A DNA stretch of 64,000 bases. Source: Apostichopus japonicus. Lineage: Eukaryota; Echinodermata; Holothuroidea; Aspidochirotida; Stichopodidae. Within the stretch, counting starts at the first letter, position 1. Every line of letters starts with the position of its first letter. The notes under the pieces were generated by a model, which ran no database searches, was not told the origin of the DNA, and was given only the letters and a program-made list of their open reading frames with translations. The stretch is taken from positions 2,152,501 through 2,216,500 of the forward strand of contig NC_092571.1 in assembly GCF_037975245.1 (NCBI RefSeq), given 5' to 3'. Positions 1 to 42,229 of this stretch are shown piece by piece. The position numbers were made by a program, and so were the translations under genes.

Positions 1-760
1 GGGGGGGGGGATAATGGTCTGTAGGGGCGCTTTCGACACTATCTAAGCGGAGCGCCACCACAGGTTGGCGCGGAGCGTACAGAAAAATTTTAAGTAAAGA
101 TACTCCCTAGATTGCAGGAAATGACCCTTTCCGGGCCTTGCTAATTTGCAGATAAACGGAGAATAAATAGGTGTCGTCGCCATTTTGTCGGAAAATTACA
201 CCAACAGAATATGACAAATGTCAATAGGTATATGAGAGCGCAATAAAATAGTCAATAATAGCGAATAAGTAAAAAGTATAGTGAAAAGCTGAAAAGGGCG
301 CCAGCAGTCCATTTGAGTCTGTCGGGGGGGGGGGGGGGGGGGCATCCGCCCCCTGACTGTATATATGGACGCTCCGCCACTAAGTAAGGGGATGTTGGAG
401 AACTGGCTGAAATGAGGCAAGTCATTGGCCTAAGACGAAGTTGTGTTACGCTTACTGGTACTCACACTCACTGCTTCCACTTTTCACGGGGCGTGAAGAC
501 GCGGTTGGGGTGACAATGTGGTCTATAGCCAGGGGACGGGCCGAGGGTCCCCCAGCAATTACTAGAATTATTACACCTATATAGTATACGTGTGCATCGG
601 ACAGATCGACAAGTATGCATTGAAAAATGGGCAGATGCACGTTTCGGAGCCTTGGTAAATATTGGGGGGGGGGGGCTTATCATGCATTTGCCCCCTCAAC
701 TTTTTCGTTGGGGGGGGGGGCTGAGCCCCCCAAGCCCCCCGGTTCCGCCGCCACTGTCAC
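1..760. repeat. Transposon-derived block, inverted partial copy of 5,733-6,324
   Basis: Bases 383-756 match 5,733-6,062 in opposite orientation, including the shared end CAGTGGCGGCGGAACCGG (reverse strand at 756). Bases 41-90 match 6,270-6,324, also inverted, around two GCGGAGCG motifs. In between, a different element end (AGTGGCGGAGCGTCC on the reverse strand, near 381) and an 18-base poly-G interrupt this copy. No transposase frame is seen. Confidence 0.7.
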
Positions 761-1185
761 TGCATATATATTTAGCACCCCACGTACAGGGTATTCAAGG
801 CCTGGATAATGAAGAATACATCTATGGTCTCTTTAATTTTGTATAAAAAAAACACACGCAAATGTGGACAAACAATTTTCCTTCTTTAATTTTCGCATCA
901 CATGTAAATGAAGGCGAAAGGGACTTACATTTGTATCTAATATGTTCAGCGAACGGAACTGTACTACTCGGTATGAGAGTGTTAGTAGCCTATACTTGTA
1001 CGGGTGTGGATGGTTGAATAGGTGATGATGGTAGGGTTAGGAAGGGTACGGAACGTTAGGTAGGATCGGGGAAGGGGAAAGGCAAAAATGAAAAAGGGGA
1101 AGGTGAAAGTGAGAGCAGAGACGAATTGCTTCATGATATAGTGCTTGAAAGAATGTTCTACGATTGATAGTTAGATGGCTATGAA
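761..1185. other. Unannotated stretch
   Basis: No gene or recognisable repeat. Purine-rich from about 1,020 to 1,120 (repeated GGGGAAGG-like runs). Confidence 0.5.
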
Positions 1186-1199
1186 ACTGAAGGGCTATT

Positions 1200-1690
1200 A
1201 ACATTTACCTCGTTATTCTACTTAAGTATAGAACCAATTCCACTTAATTAGAATACAATTAAGCTTAAGTGAAATTGATTGCACTTAAGTAGAATACAAT
1301 TAAGCTTAAGTGAAATTAATTGCACTTAAGTAGAATTGCATTTTACTTAAGTGCAATTGTATTCCATTTAAGTAAAATTACCACTTTCTTTTAAGCTTAA
1401 GTTAAATTCAATTTCACTTCAGCTTAATTGTATTCTACTTAAGTAAAATACAATTCTACTTAAGTAAAATGGATTTTAGCTTAAGTAAAAGTGTCATTCT
1501 TTTTCACTTAAGCTAAATGAAGTTTACTTAAGTAATATTGTATTTTACTTAAGTAGAATTGAATTTAACTTAAGCTAAATTGTATTCTACTTAAGTAGAA
1601 TAAAAATGCACTTAAACTAAATACAATTGCATTTTACTTAAGTAAAATTCAATTCTACTAAAGTAAAATACAATTAAGCTTAAATGGAAT
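1200..1690. repeat. CTTAAG array, left
   Basis: The hexamer CTTAAG or a one-base variant recurs every 20-21 bp, for example at 1,221, 1,243, 1,264, 1,284, 1,305, 1,325, 1,346 and 1,366. It is joined by AT-rich spacers of the type GTNNAATTNNATT. Units occur in both orientations because the core is palindromic. A near-copy lies at 3,420-3,765. Confidence 0.85.
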
Positions 1691-2785
1691 TGAAGGATCG
1701 GTCGTATGGCAAGCCGTTTTAACATTTACCTCGTGCGGAGAAGTGGTTGGTCTGGGGGCAATGTTTACATGGTACCATTTCTTGTGGTACTACTACTACT
1801 AGTACCACTGCTTGGTGGTATGTCGTGTTGTAGTCAAAAGTGCACTTCCAACTGCATCAGCAACAGTTTGCAACGATTGATTGGCTGGCTGCATTTACCA
1901 AATGTCTAACGTTCAGACTCAGTGATATAAATAGCTCTGCTTCATCTGCTAAGGGTAAGTATGGTGTTATGTTCGTACATACACAATGAAAGCTGGATAA
2001 GTATTGCAGTATGTGGGAATAGCCGCAAATAGTTACGTAACTAGTACGTCTTGAACGTGACTCTATAGGTCTCGCACCACAATTAATTGTTCCATTGACT
2101 TACACATTAAGCTCGTCACTTTCAAGACCTGCCAAAGCATAGAAAGAGGTTTCATCTGGTATATCCTACCCACCACATGATAGCTGTGATCATGGCCTAT
2201 CATGGCACTTGCAAACTTCCATATCATGACCGTTTAGATTTTGAGCTACAAGAGGAGCAAGTTTAGCATACCGAACCCTTCCATCTGCTCGTTCGGAGTA
2301 ATATCAACATTTAACCAAAGATTTTCTAAAGGTGGCATACTCCTACTAGAGTCTATATCAATCCGCTCGATTGTTCTCCTTCAGGAAAAGTGCCAAAAAG
2401 CAGCAGGAGAACATCTTTTGTGACCTGTTATCAATCATAATCTAGTTTTTTGTGGCTTGCTTGTTAAAGAGCATGAATGGAAGTACATGTGGTGAGGAAA
2501 TTGGGTCAATTGAGGCAATTTTAGACCCCTTTAGGCCTCCTAGGAGCAGCGTAGGAAATTTGTTTACCACTGAGTGAAGAGGTTTGTTTACAAGTGACGA
2601 AAACTTCCGGCTCGGATAGCAAAAAATCTACATGGTCATGATACGGAAAATTGATAGTGCCATGAAAGGCCAACTTGTCAGCTATCCGGTGATGGGTAGC
2701 ATTTAGCTAGTGAAAACTTCTATCTAGACTTAGAGATCACATTACTTTTGTGATTTAGTGTGTAGGTCAATAAGGGGTTAATCAA

Positions 2786-2931
2786 CGGTCTAGCGTGCGT
2801 TACTCACAGGATTAATGCACGATCGGGGGATAATGCAAGCGATGCACGAGGGCGGAGCCCGAGTGCATCCAGCGATAGCATTAACACCCGAAGTGCATTA
2901 ATCATGTGAGTAACGCACGCTAGACCGTTGA
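2786..2931. repeat. Foldback repeat with about 36-bp arms
   Basis: Left arm ACGGTCTAGCGTGCGTTACT at 2,786 onward is the inverse of the segment ending near 2,931, with a partly self-complementary loop containing GGATTAATGCAC and GTGCATTAATC. A fragment of the arm (CGTGCGTTACTCACAGGATT) recurs at 3,043-3,062. Confidence 0.8.
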
Positions 2932-3419
2932 TTAGCCCCGTTCATTCATACACTACCATTTGTGTGGGGGAAAATCATAAAACAAAACATTTTTGGTTAC
3001 ATATAACCAAAGATTTATTAAAGTGATGCCCCGTAATTTTACCGTGCGTTACTCACAGGATTAACCACGGTCAGCTGACCTGAATGGACCAATAGGATTT
3101 AGGAATCTTTACTAAGTATGAATGAATGGGGCTTTTAATGGGCGTATGCTACCTAAGATGGTTTATATCACCTTCTATCCTCCCTATTTTCACACCATCC
3201 GTACTTTAAATTATGCATGCTCTTTCATATAAGGCAGAACAGACGATGACAGTAAATGAAAGCATGCTTAAACAGGCTTTACGTTAGGTACATTTACCTC
3301 TTCTCTGACAATGATTAACCTTTTGAGCGGATGAACATGTGGCGCGGTACCTATAATAGTATACAAAGTCGGACTTCGCGGCAAGTACAATGAGTGGCAT
3401 ACCGATTGACCAATCACAT

Positions 3420-3765
3420 TTCACTTAAGCTTAATTCTATTTCACTTAAATAAAATGCAATTTAGCTTAAGTGAAATTTAAAAGCCATTTTGCTTAAGAA
3501 GAATAGCATTTTACTAAAGTAGAATGGAATTTTACTTCAGCAGAATTGCATGATTAATTCAATTAAGCTTAAGCTAAATTGAATTTTACTAAAGTAAATT
3601 ACGATGTAGACAAAAACCGTTTGAACTTAAGCTAATATGAATTCCGCTTAAGTGCAATACAATTAAGCTTAAGTAAAATGCATTTCTACTTAAGTGCAAT
3701 TCATTTCATTTAAGCTTAATTGTATTCTACTTAAGTGGAATTAATTCTACTTAAGTAGAATAGAG
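3420..3765. repeat. CTTAAG array, right
   Basis: Same unit as 1,200-1,690 (CTTAAG with GNAATTNNATT spacers), with more irregular spacing. It ends next to an inverted copy of the segment that closes the left array: GAGGTAAATGTTAAAACGG at 3,767 against its reverse complement ending at 1,731. Confidence 0.8.
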
Positions 3766-3793
3766 AGGTAAATGTTAAAACGGCTTGCCATAA

Positions 3794-4299
3794 GGGCTCT
3801 CATGCGAAAAGCCCAAAGGGGTTGTATGCGAAAGAATCGCTGAACTCGGCTGTTTTCATAAGAAAAAAAAGTCATCAGGGAAAACAGTTATTACAAGGAA
3901 CACAATGTGCCCATTGAAATGGTAGGTGTTGCCGGTCAATAGAGTGTTTCCATGGTTGGTGTGCTTATTAATACACCCAATATGTTACTATTATCCCTTT
4001 GTCTCCTATTAGATTCGATTCTTTACTGAGGTAAAGCTATGGTAAAGGTGGTTTAGGTGGAGTCTGTTATCAACACTAATTAACCTTCCATTTTTTCTTT
4101 GGAGGGGGGGGGGGGGTGGGGAGGATGTGTTTACGTCATACAGGTCCATTGAATCATGGAGCTATAGCTCCATGATTGAACCAACAAAGTAGGGAACAAA
4201 GACAAACAATTAACACGGAAGGTTTGCGTGTACCTTCTCTGGCATACCATTTGACTATTAGTCTTGCAGGTTAGTTTCATTCCGGCTAATGCAAAGTCA
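3794..4299. other. Unannotated stretch
   Basis: No gene seen. Contains a poly-G run near 4,105-4,117 and a short inverted repeat around ATCATGGAGCTATAGCTCCATGAT (4,154-4,177). Confidence 0.5.
4154..4177. repeat. Perfect 24-bp palindrome
   Basis: ATCATGGAGCTA is followed directly by its reverse complement TAGCTCCATGAT, with no loop. It lies just upstream of the hAT-like element. Confidence 0.8.
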
Positions 4300-4307
4300 C
4301 GTATACA

Positions 4308-4627
4308 CAGTGGCGTAGGAAGGTACTTTTGAGTGGGGGGGGGGGGGCTGAAGACTGATGGCCGGCCTGGGGAGGTGGCCTCAGATGCAATTTGGTGCAA
4401 TTTAGCACACTTCAACACCCACTCCATTTTGTAAACTTAATTTTGTATTTTCACCTGGCCTTAGATGCAATTTGGTGCTCCAAATGAGATTTTTTTCTCA
4501 TTTGGAAATGAAAAAGGGGTTTTCTGACTTGCGAACCGGGGGAGCGGAATGATACTTCCGCCCCTCCACAATTTTCACTGGGGGGGGGGGGCTGGCGCCC
4601 CCAGCCCCCCCGGTTCCTACGCCCTTG
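4308..4627. mobile_element. hAT-like MITE, family 1, copy 1
   Basis: 320 bp with imperfect terminal inverted repeats (CAGTGGCGTAGGAA and CAAGGGCGTAGGAA). It is flanked by an exact 8-bp target duplication CGTATACA (4,300-4,307 and 4,628-4,635). Poly-G tracts lie just inside both ends. There is no coding capacity. Same family as 13,666-14,013. The 8-bp duplication and the CAGTGGCG-type ends are typical of hAT elements. Confidence 0.92.
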
Positions 4628-4654
4628 CGTATACATACATACACCCATATATAC

Positions 4655-4701
<47 letters not shown>

Positions 4702-4790
4702 CATATTTATTTATATATATATATATATACATATTTATATATATATGTATATATATACATACATATATATATATATACCACTTGCTACCC
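4628..4790. repeat. (TA)n / (CATA)n microsatellite
   Basis: Mixed CATA and TA tract that starts within the target duplication of the preceding element. Frames read through it are Tyr-Ile repeats with no meaning. Confidence 0.95.
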
Positions 4791-4817
4791 ATTCGATTCT
4801 TATTTACGGCTTGGCTT

Positions 4818-6496
4818 CAGTGGCGTCGCCAAGGGGGGGCCAGGGGGGCACGTGCCCCCCTGGAAAACCTAGTGCCCCCCGAGTGCCCCCCTATCTGAGA
4901 TTTGGGTTGGTAAAAAAATATATATATATTTTGTTATATTCAACTCCCATCATCTGAGTTGGTTTTTCATAAGGACAAAGAAGCACAGTAATTCGTATTT
5001 TCTTCAAATGAGCTGCGAAAAAATGAAAAAGTTTATCCTTGAACGTCGGGTATCGAACTCATAACCCGCGCCATCACAACAGGTGTCGATATTTACATTG
5101 AATGTGTCAGTGCTCACGCCATACCAGCGGATATACAAGTCCGCTTCGCGAGCTACATGACTGTGAGAAGGGAGGGTACTGCATATGTTGCCTTGGTCTG
5201 AGGTTGACAGGTTAGGAGCTGACGAAATGTGAGAATGTGAGGGTCCGCAGGCACCATACTTGCCTATATTTGTGGACCGATATATTAACCCTGTTGTGTA
5301 GGGGGTGCAGAGGTCATATGAGGTCAGATGCTTGTAGGAACAAATGGCGAATGTTCACACCTGCATACTGAGCCATACTCGATGTTTGATCAAACTTTGG
5401 ATTGCATGGTGAGATCCCTGATAGGAGCCAATAACGATGCTGGAACCTGTTACATCTTAATAGATAATGGGCGAAAACGAGAAGGACAAGAAAGGAGTCG
5501 GGGTCATGCACACATTAATTCAACAAATGTAGGTTCTATTGATAGGGTTAGGCATAATATCGACAGCATGTGGTTCATATCCTCTGCAAAATTCTGCGCC
5601 TTGTTAAAATCATTACCTCAAAAATAGCAATTTCTGGAGATATCTTCAGATCGAATTTAGCATCAAATGTGGCAGCATTTTGCATCTAGCCCATCCTCCG
5701 TATGCGAAAATTTTCCAAAGGGGAGGGGGGGGCAGTGGCGGCGGAACCGGGGGGGGGGCAAATGCATGATAACCCCCCTCAATATTTACCAAGGCTCCGA
5801 AACGTGCATCTGCCCATTTTTCAATGCATACTTGTCGATCTGTCCGATGCACACGTATACTATATAGGTGTAATAATTTTAGTAAATGCTGGGGGGACCC
5901 TCGGCCTGTCCCCTGGCTATAGACCATATTGTCACCCCAACCGCGTCTTCACGCCCCGTGAAAAGTGGAAGCAGTGAGTGTGAGTACCGGTAAGCGCAAC
6001 ACAACTTCGTCTTAGGCCAATGACTTGCTTCATTTCAGCCAGTTCTCCAACATCCCCTTACTACACTCAAAAACGTCTTTGCGAGTACACTACGAGTAAT
6101 AGCTACTCTCTTAAAACACCATCGAATATACAAATTACAATGTTTTTACAGACTTTTACGTGCAATCTGAGAAATTGCAGGCTTGAGACCCATATTTTAG
6201 GGCTAGGTATTCGCAGCATAAAACACTCGGGAAGTGCCGTTTCCGGCCATCTGGGGGTTTGAAAAACCCAAAATTTTCTTGTACGCTCCGCGCCAACCGA
6301 TGGTGGCGCTCCGCTTAGATAGTCTCTACACATTAGCCCCCAATAATTTTCCCGTTCCGCTGCGCCTGGAGGGGGAACCCCTCCCCTTAGACCCCTCACC
6401 AGGACGTTGATCCGTATCCACCTAAGTGCCCCCCCATCAGATGCTGGTGCCCCCTGTGCCTCCCCCCCCAGACTGAAAAGTCTGGTGACGCCACTG
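4818..6496. mobile_element. hAT-like composite element with 8-bp target duplication
   Basis: Ends CAGTGGCGTCGCCA (4,818) and, inverted, CAGTGGCGTCACCA (6,496). It is flanked by an exact CTTGGCTT duplication (4,810-4,817 and 6,497-6,504). The 1.68-kb body carries GTGCCCCC-type repeats near both ends and a second, nested element end at 5,733. Bases 5,050-5,660 show no recognisable gene. No transposase is apparent. Confidence 0.88.
5733..6324. mobile_element. Element nested in the composite, inverted relative to 1-760
   Basis: Begins CAGTGGCGGCGGAACCGG and runs parallel, inverted, to 756-383. After 6,062 the two copies differ because the left copy holds another insertion. The shared GCTCCGCGCCAACC motif returns at 6,283-6,300. 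The far end is not clear. Confidence 0.6.
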
Positions 6497-6611
6497 CTTG
6501 GCTTGCCTATAAAGAGTGGTTTATTCTGTGTAAAATTTTCAGATTCAAAGCGCCAGGGGTGCACTCTGTACAATCATAACACTTGGGTATAATACGCCCT
6601 AGAACCACTGT

Positions 6612-6662
6612 GGTCGAGTGGCACGGACTTTCGTGACACAAAGATCCGGGGTTCGATTCCTA
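6612..6662 (+). repeat. tRNA-like SINE head
   Basis: A-box-like TGGTCGAGTGG and a perfect B box GGTTCGATTCC about 35 bp apart, without a cloverleaf that would pass as a tRNA. A tandem pair AGCAGTTTGCTAAC lies shortly downstream. Best read as a tRNA-derived SINE fragment. Confidence 0.6.
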
Positions 6663-6665
6663 CTA

Positions 6666-7591
6666 TACTCTAGCGATCAAACATGATTCTAAGTAATGCT
6701 GTATCTAGCAGTTTGCTAACAGTTTGCTAACAGTTTTATTTTATTTTAATGCTTTATCTAGATATATATCTATATATATGAATGATTCATTTCCGCCATT
6801 GGAGATGTTGAAATAACACAGGCCTCTGCCCCTGACTTCTGCGTCAATCCCAGCAAAACTGATGGACAGGCCATCAATGAATCCCGGGAGCGTGATGAAA
6901 CAACAGATATCATCCCGAAATTTTGGGGGAAATACCCTTACCCCCCCCCCTCCCTCTCACACTTTGTGTAACCTTGAATGTATCTTCGTTTTACAAAATA
7001 TGCCCATTGAAAAGGGCATTCTAGCCTGCACAAACCACTATAAACTGAAACGTGGTAATGTTGGGTGTACTAGACATTCCTAGATATTTTTCAACACAGC
7101 AACATCTAAAGAAGTAATTAGCAGCATACTATTAATTCTAGCCTATTCTTTTAAGCCCAAATTTGCCTCAGATTGCCATCACGTGATGCTTAGAATTTGA
7201 CCGGGGGATTATACCCAAACCCCATACAAGAGATTTGACTTCAGCGATCTCAGGGTCCACACATCCTCCATATTTTTTTAAAAATCATGGATTTATCTCT
7301 GTTCTGCAACAGGTTCAGATATTGAACAATGTTTCCTTACGTGACTAACAATTTACTCGTCAGACCAATTTACTGGTTACTGGTAGAAATCACAAGTAAA
7401 ATAAATAAACATAGCCATTATTTCGTCTTTTTACTAAATTTCAATGAAACTATTAGTCAACTGAACAGCAAAACTCATGTGAGTTTAATATCAAAGGGTC
7501 ACAACAAAAATAGGCTATTACCAAATCCAACCCCCAAACTGATTAAAATGGCAACGTTATATGAAGTGACATTGAAAACAGATATACTTAC
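6666..7591. other. Unannotated stretch
   Basis: AT-rich, with a C-run at 6,943-6,954 and no supported gene on either strand. Confidence 0.5.
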
Positions 7592-7667
7592 ATTGGCAGA
7601 ATCCTTTTGTCATGAATATATATAAAGTGAAAATACCGAAGACGGTCGATTGGATACAGGCGACCAT
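7592..7667 (-). CDS. Candidate first exon with signal peptide of another minus-strand gene
   Basis: The ATG at 7,667 is in good context (AAAAATGG). It opens 25 codons, MVACIQSTVFGIFTLYIF and seven more, ending TGCCAAT before a GTAAGT donor, in phase 1. It has the shape of a signal peptide and the same exon phase as exon 1 of the large gene. No following exon could be recognised to the left, where the sequence is mostly transposon-derived. It may be a chance frame, or the start of a neighbouring paralogue. Confidence 0.3.
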
Positions 7668-9990
7668 TTTTCTGCCGGTTTTGCTTCCAGCCTGATATAT
7701 GGCTCATTTAAGATAGTCAGTTTCTTTTTGCGACTGTAGCCAATTTTCAATACGGTGCAGAAAGTGACTACGTAAGAATCATTGCATATCGTAACTCAAG
7801 CGTTAATTGCGGTAAAGCAAGTAATATGCGACCGCTACATCTATTTCTTTGAATTGTTGATAAAACATTGGACAGGTTTCCTTATCAGTGGTTACAGATT
7901 TCGTCGCGGTTGAAAGATCCCAAAAGAAGCCACGGAGGCCAAGAAAGAAAGGCCGCATGACGAGGAAGACTCGATGAGACTTCTGTTATTTAGTCAATAC
8001 GTAAGCTGTTCAAATATTACAAATCGTTCTGCTGTTTGTGATGTCATAGTATAACGTATGTTCTTCAAATGCTTTATATCTCCATTTTTGTATAATCTCG
8101 CTGCTGATTTCTCATTAAACATGCGGTGAAAGTGGTTTACACAGATATGTTAAGTATTTTACCATCTGAGTTGAGTTGGTGAATTTGTGACGTCCATGTT
8201 TTGTTACAACAAGACTATTACCTTTCCTCTTTTTGTGTGTCTACTCTGTTGTATAGGCTACCGTACTTCACGAACACGTCAAATCCTGTCTATACCCACT
8301 TCCTGATCAATCCTTTTGTCACGTCACGTGGCATTTTGTCGAAGTACGTAGTGAGGTTCCGCCTAAACTTGAATCAGCAATTTGTCATCTGAAATTGAGT
8401 AGTTCAACATTTTGCCCTCCACCTCTCTCCACCCCTCCCCCCCCCCCCCTTTCTCTCTCAGGCTTCCGAACTTGGTGTTTCAAGTTCATTGTGCTAACTC
8501 ATTTTGTGACAGCGTGTCGCATTCGGCCTCGTCGTGAGACATCTACAAATTTCTGTAGTCTGACATAGTTCATTCTTCTTTTTTACGTGATCGATTGTGA
8601 ATGATTAATTCTACTATATATACGCAAAGATCAAATAATGAAAAACAATTGGTCTGAGAAATGAACAAGTTTAGTGGAAAAGAAAATTGTTCATTGGACT
8701 GCAGAACGAAAGATAAAGGAATACCACTTCACCGATAATAATTTTTTTTTAATTAAAAAGTGGGGAAAAAAAGTTACCTTCCCATATAGCATTTATATTG
8801 TTTAAGATTTGAAAAATATTGGGAAGAAGCATTGTATTTAAACTTGAAAGTTTAACAGTAGATGACAAACTTATTTGTTATTACTATCTTACCTAATGAC
8901 TCCGGCATGCGTATACCCTGATTACGGTACTTGATATGTACATAGGTTACTTTTAATAAATGTATCCATTCCGAAAAGAAGTATTTTCGCCTGGTTATAG
9001 CAAATGTAAACAACCTTCACTTTGGCATACTATACACAGAAGGAATATATAACGACACACTTTATACGACTATAGCACTGAAGTAACACACGAACAAACA
9101 TACAATCAGGTTCTAATTGCTACACTTTCTTATCATAGCTGGGCACATATTTAATATGTGTATCCGGCTTTCCGAAGGAAAATGAATTTCCATGAGCAAA
9201 AGAATGAATACGAATATTTCCGAGCGATGATGCCTTTCAAGAAAAATCAACCACTCCCTGCATGGGGCACGACAACTAAAGATCTTGATTTATTCCTCAA
9301 ATTGAGTCCCCTCACAACGAGACTGCAACTGTATGGACCACGACGATGTTATGTCAATGGAGTACCACGTGTCCCTAGCAAAGATGCGACGGAAGAGTGT
9401 TTATATGAGTGAGTGGGTGACTACAGTAGGCCTACATATATCAAATTCCTCGTCAAGATTTAAGTATAGTATTGTTAGAACAGATTCATAGACATCTATA
9501 ATGAATACTACACCTGCTGTTTGTTAAACACCATCCATGGTAGTTGTTATAATGTAAACATCATGCATGAAAGATATGCCGGACTTTGCGATAATCTCCT
9601 ATCAATTTAGTGACAAACAAAACATAGGTTCTAACGTACGGCAAATTTGTTGACAAAAATTTGTGGAATTTGTGAAATCCATGACTTTATAAAAGAATAA
9701 TGTACATCTTTGAGGTCGAGTGAGGCAAATGTGTCAAACATATCAGTCAGTAATTGGTCAATTATCTGTTGATAGACAATTGCCTCATCTGGCCGTTTGA
9801 TAAGCCGGCGCCGGCGATTAAGTTTAATTAATTAGAATCGGCTAATAAAATATCAGAAAAGTTATTTTAATAACTATGTTTACTAAGTAAAAGACGTTGA
9901 AAGACAAAGAAGGATATATAACGTTTAATGATTCGTGTTTGGATGCATTTGGTGTCTTGCATTCTGCTTCCACTCCCAAAACTTGGGCGG
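7668..9990. other. Region left of the large minus-strand gene
   Basis: No further Tie-type exon (Ig, FN3, kinase) is found on the minus strand. A plus-strand frame at 9,158-9,412 (84 codons, containing PLPAWGTTTKDLDLF) has ordinary composition and a GTGAGT near its end, but no recognisable family. C-run at 8,436-8,450. Confidence 0.4.
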
Positions 9991-42067
<32,077 letters not shown>

Positions 42068-42229
42068 ATGATAATAAACTATAGGTAGAAGATTTTCTAA
42101 CGATCTGAAATGCTGAGCAGAAATGGTAAGTCTTGCAGAATTGAGTAATGCATATCTATGCAAAGAGGGTCGAAGGTCAAACAAACTTAACTTCTGTATA
42201 ATTCTACTTATTCTGACTATAACCAACAA

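Larger units (their letters stand above)
1706..3793. mobile_element. Possible 2.1-kb inverted-repeat element
   Basis: The outermost 25-27 bases are inverted copies: ATGGCAAGCCGTTTTAAC at 1,706 and GTTAAAACGGCTTGCCAT ending at 3,793. The ends sit beside the CTTAAG arrays. Inside I see no transposase, only short frames and a palindrome (2,786-2,931). It could be a non-autonomous element, or the two arrays plus flanks of a larger repeat. Confidence 0.4.

Noticed and set aside
592-846. Proline-rich small protein on the plus strand
   Set aside because: The frame runs through transposon ends and G/C runs; the same frames reappear inverted at 5,646-5,977.
6612-6662. A functional tRNA gene
   Set aside because: A and B boxes are present, but no complete acceptor and anticodon stems can be drawn; a SINE head is more likely.
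9158-9412. 84-codon plus-strand gene
   Set aside because: Ordinary composition and an open frame, but no family recognised, no partner exon and no clear promoter. Mentioned under the region only.
1-9990. Kinase, FN3 or transmembrane exons of a Tie receptor
   Set aside because: I looked for kinase motifs and phase-1 exons on the minus strand and found none; the receptor part, if it exists, is outside the window.
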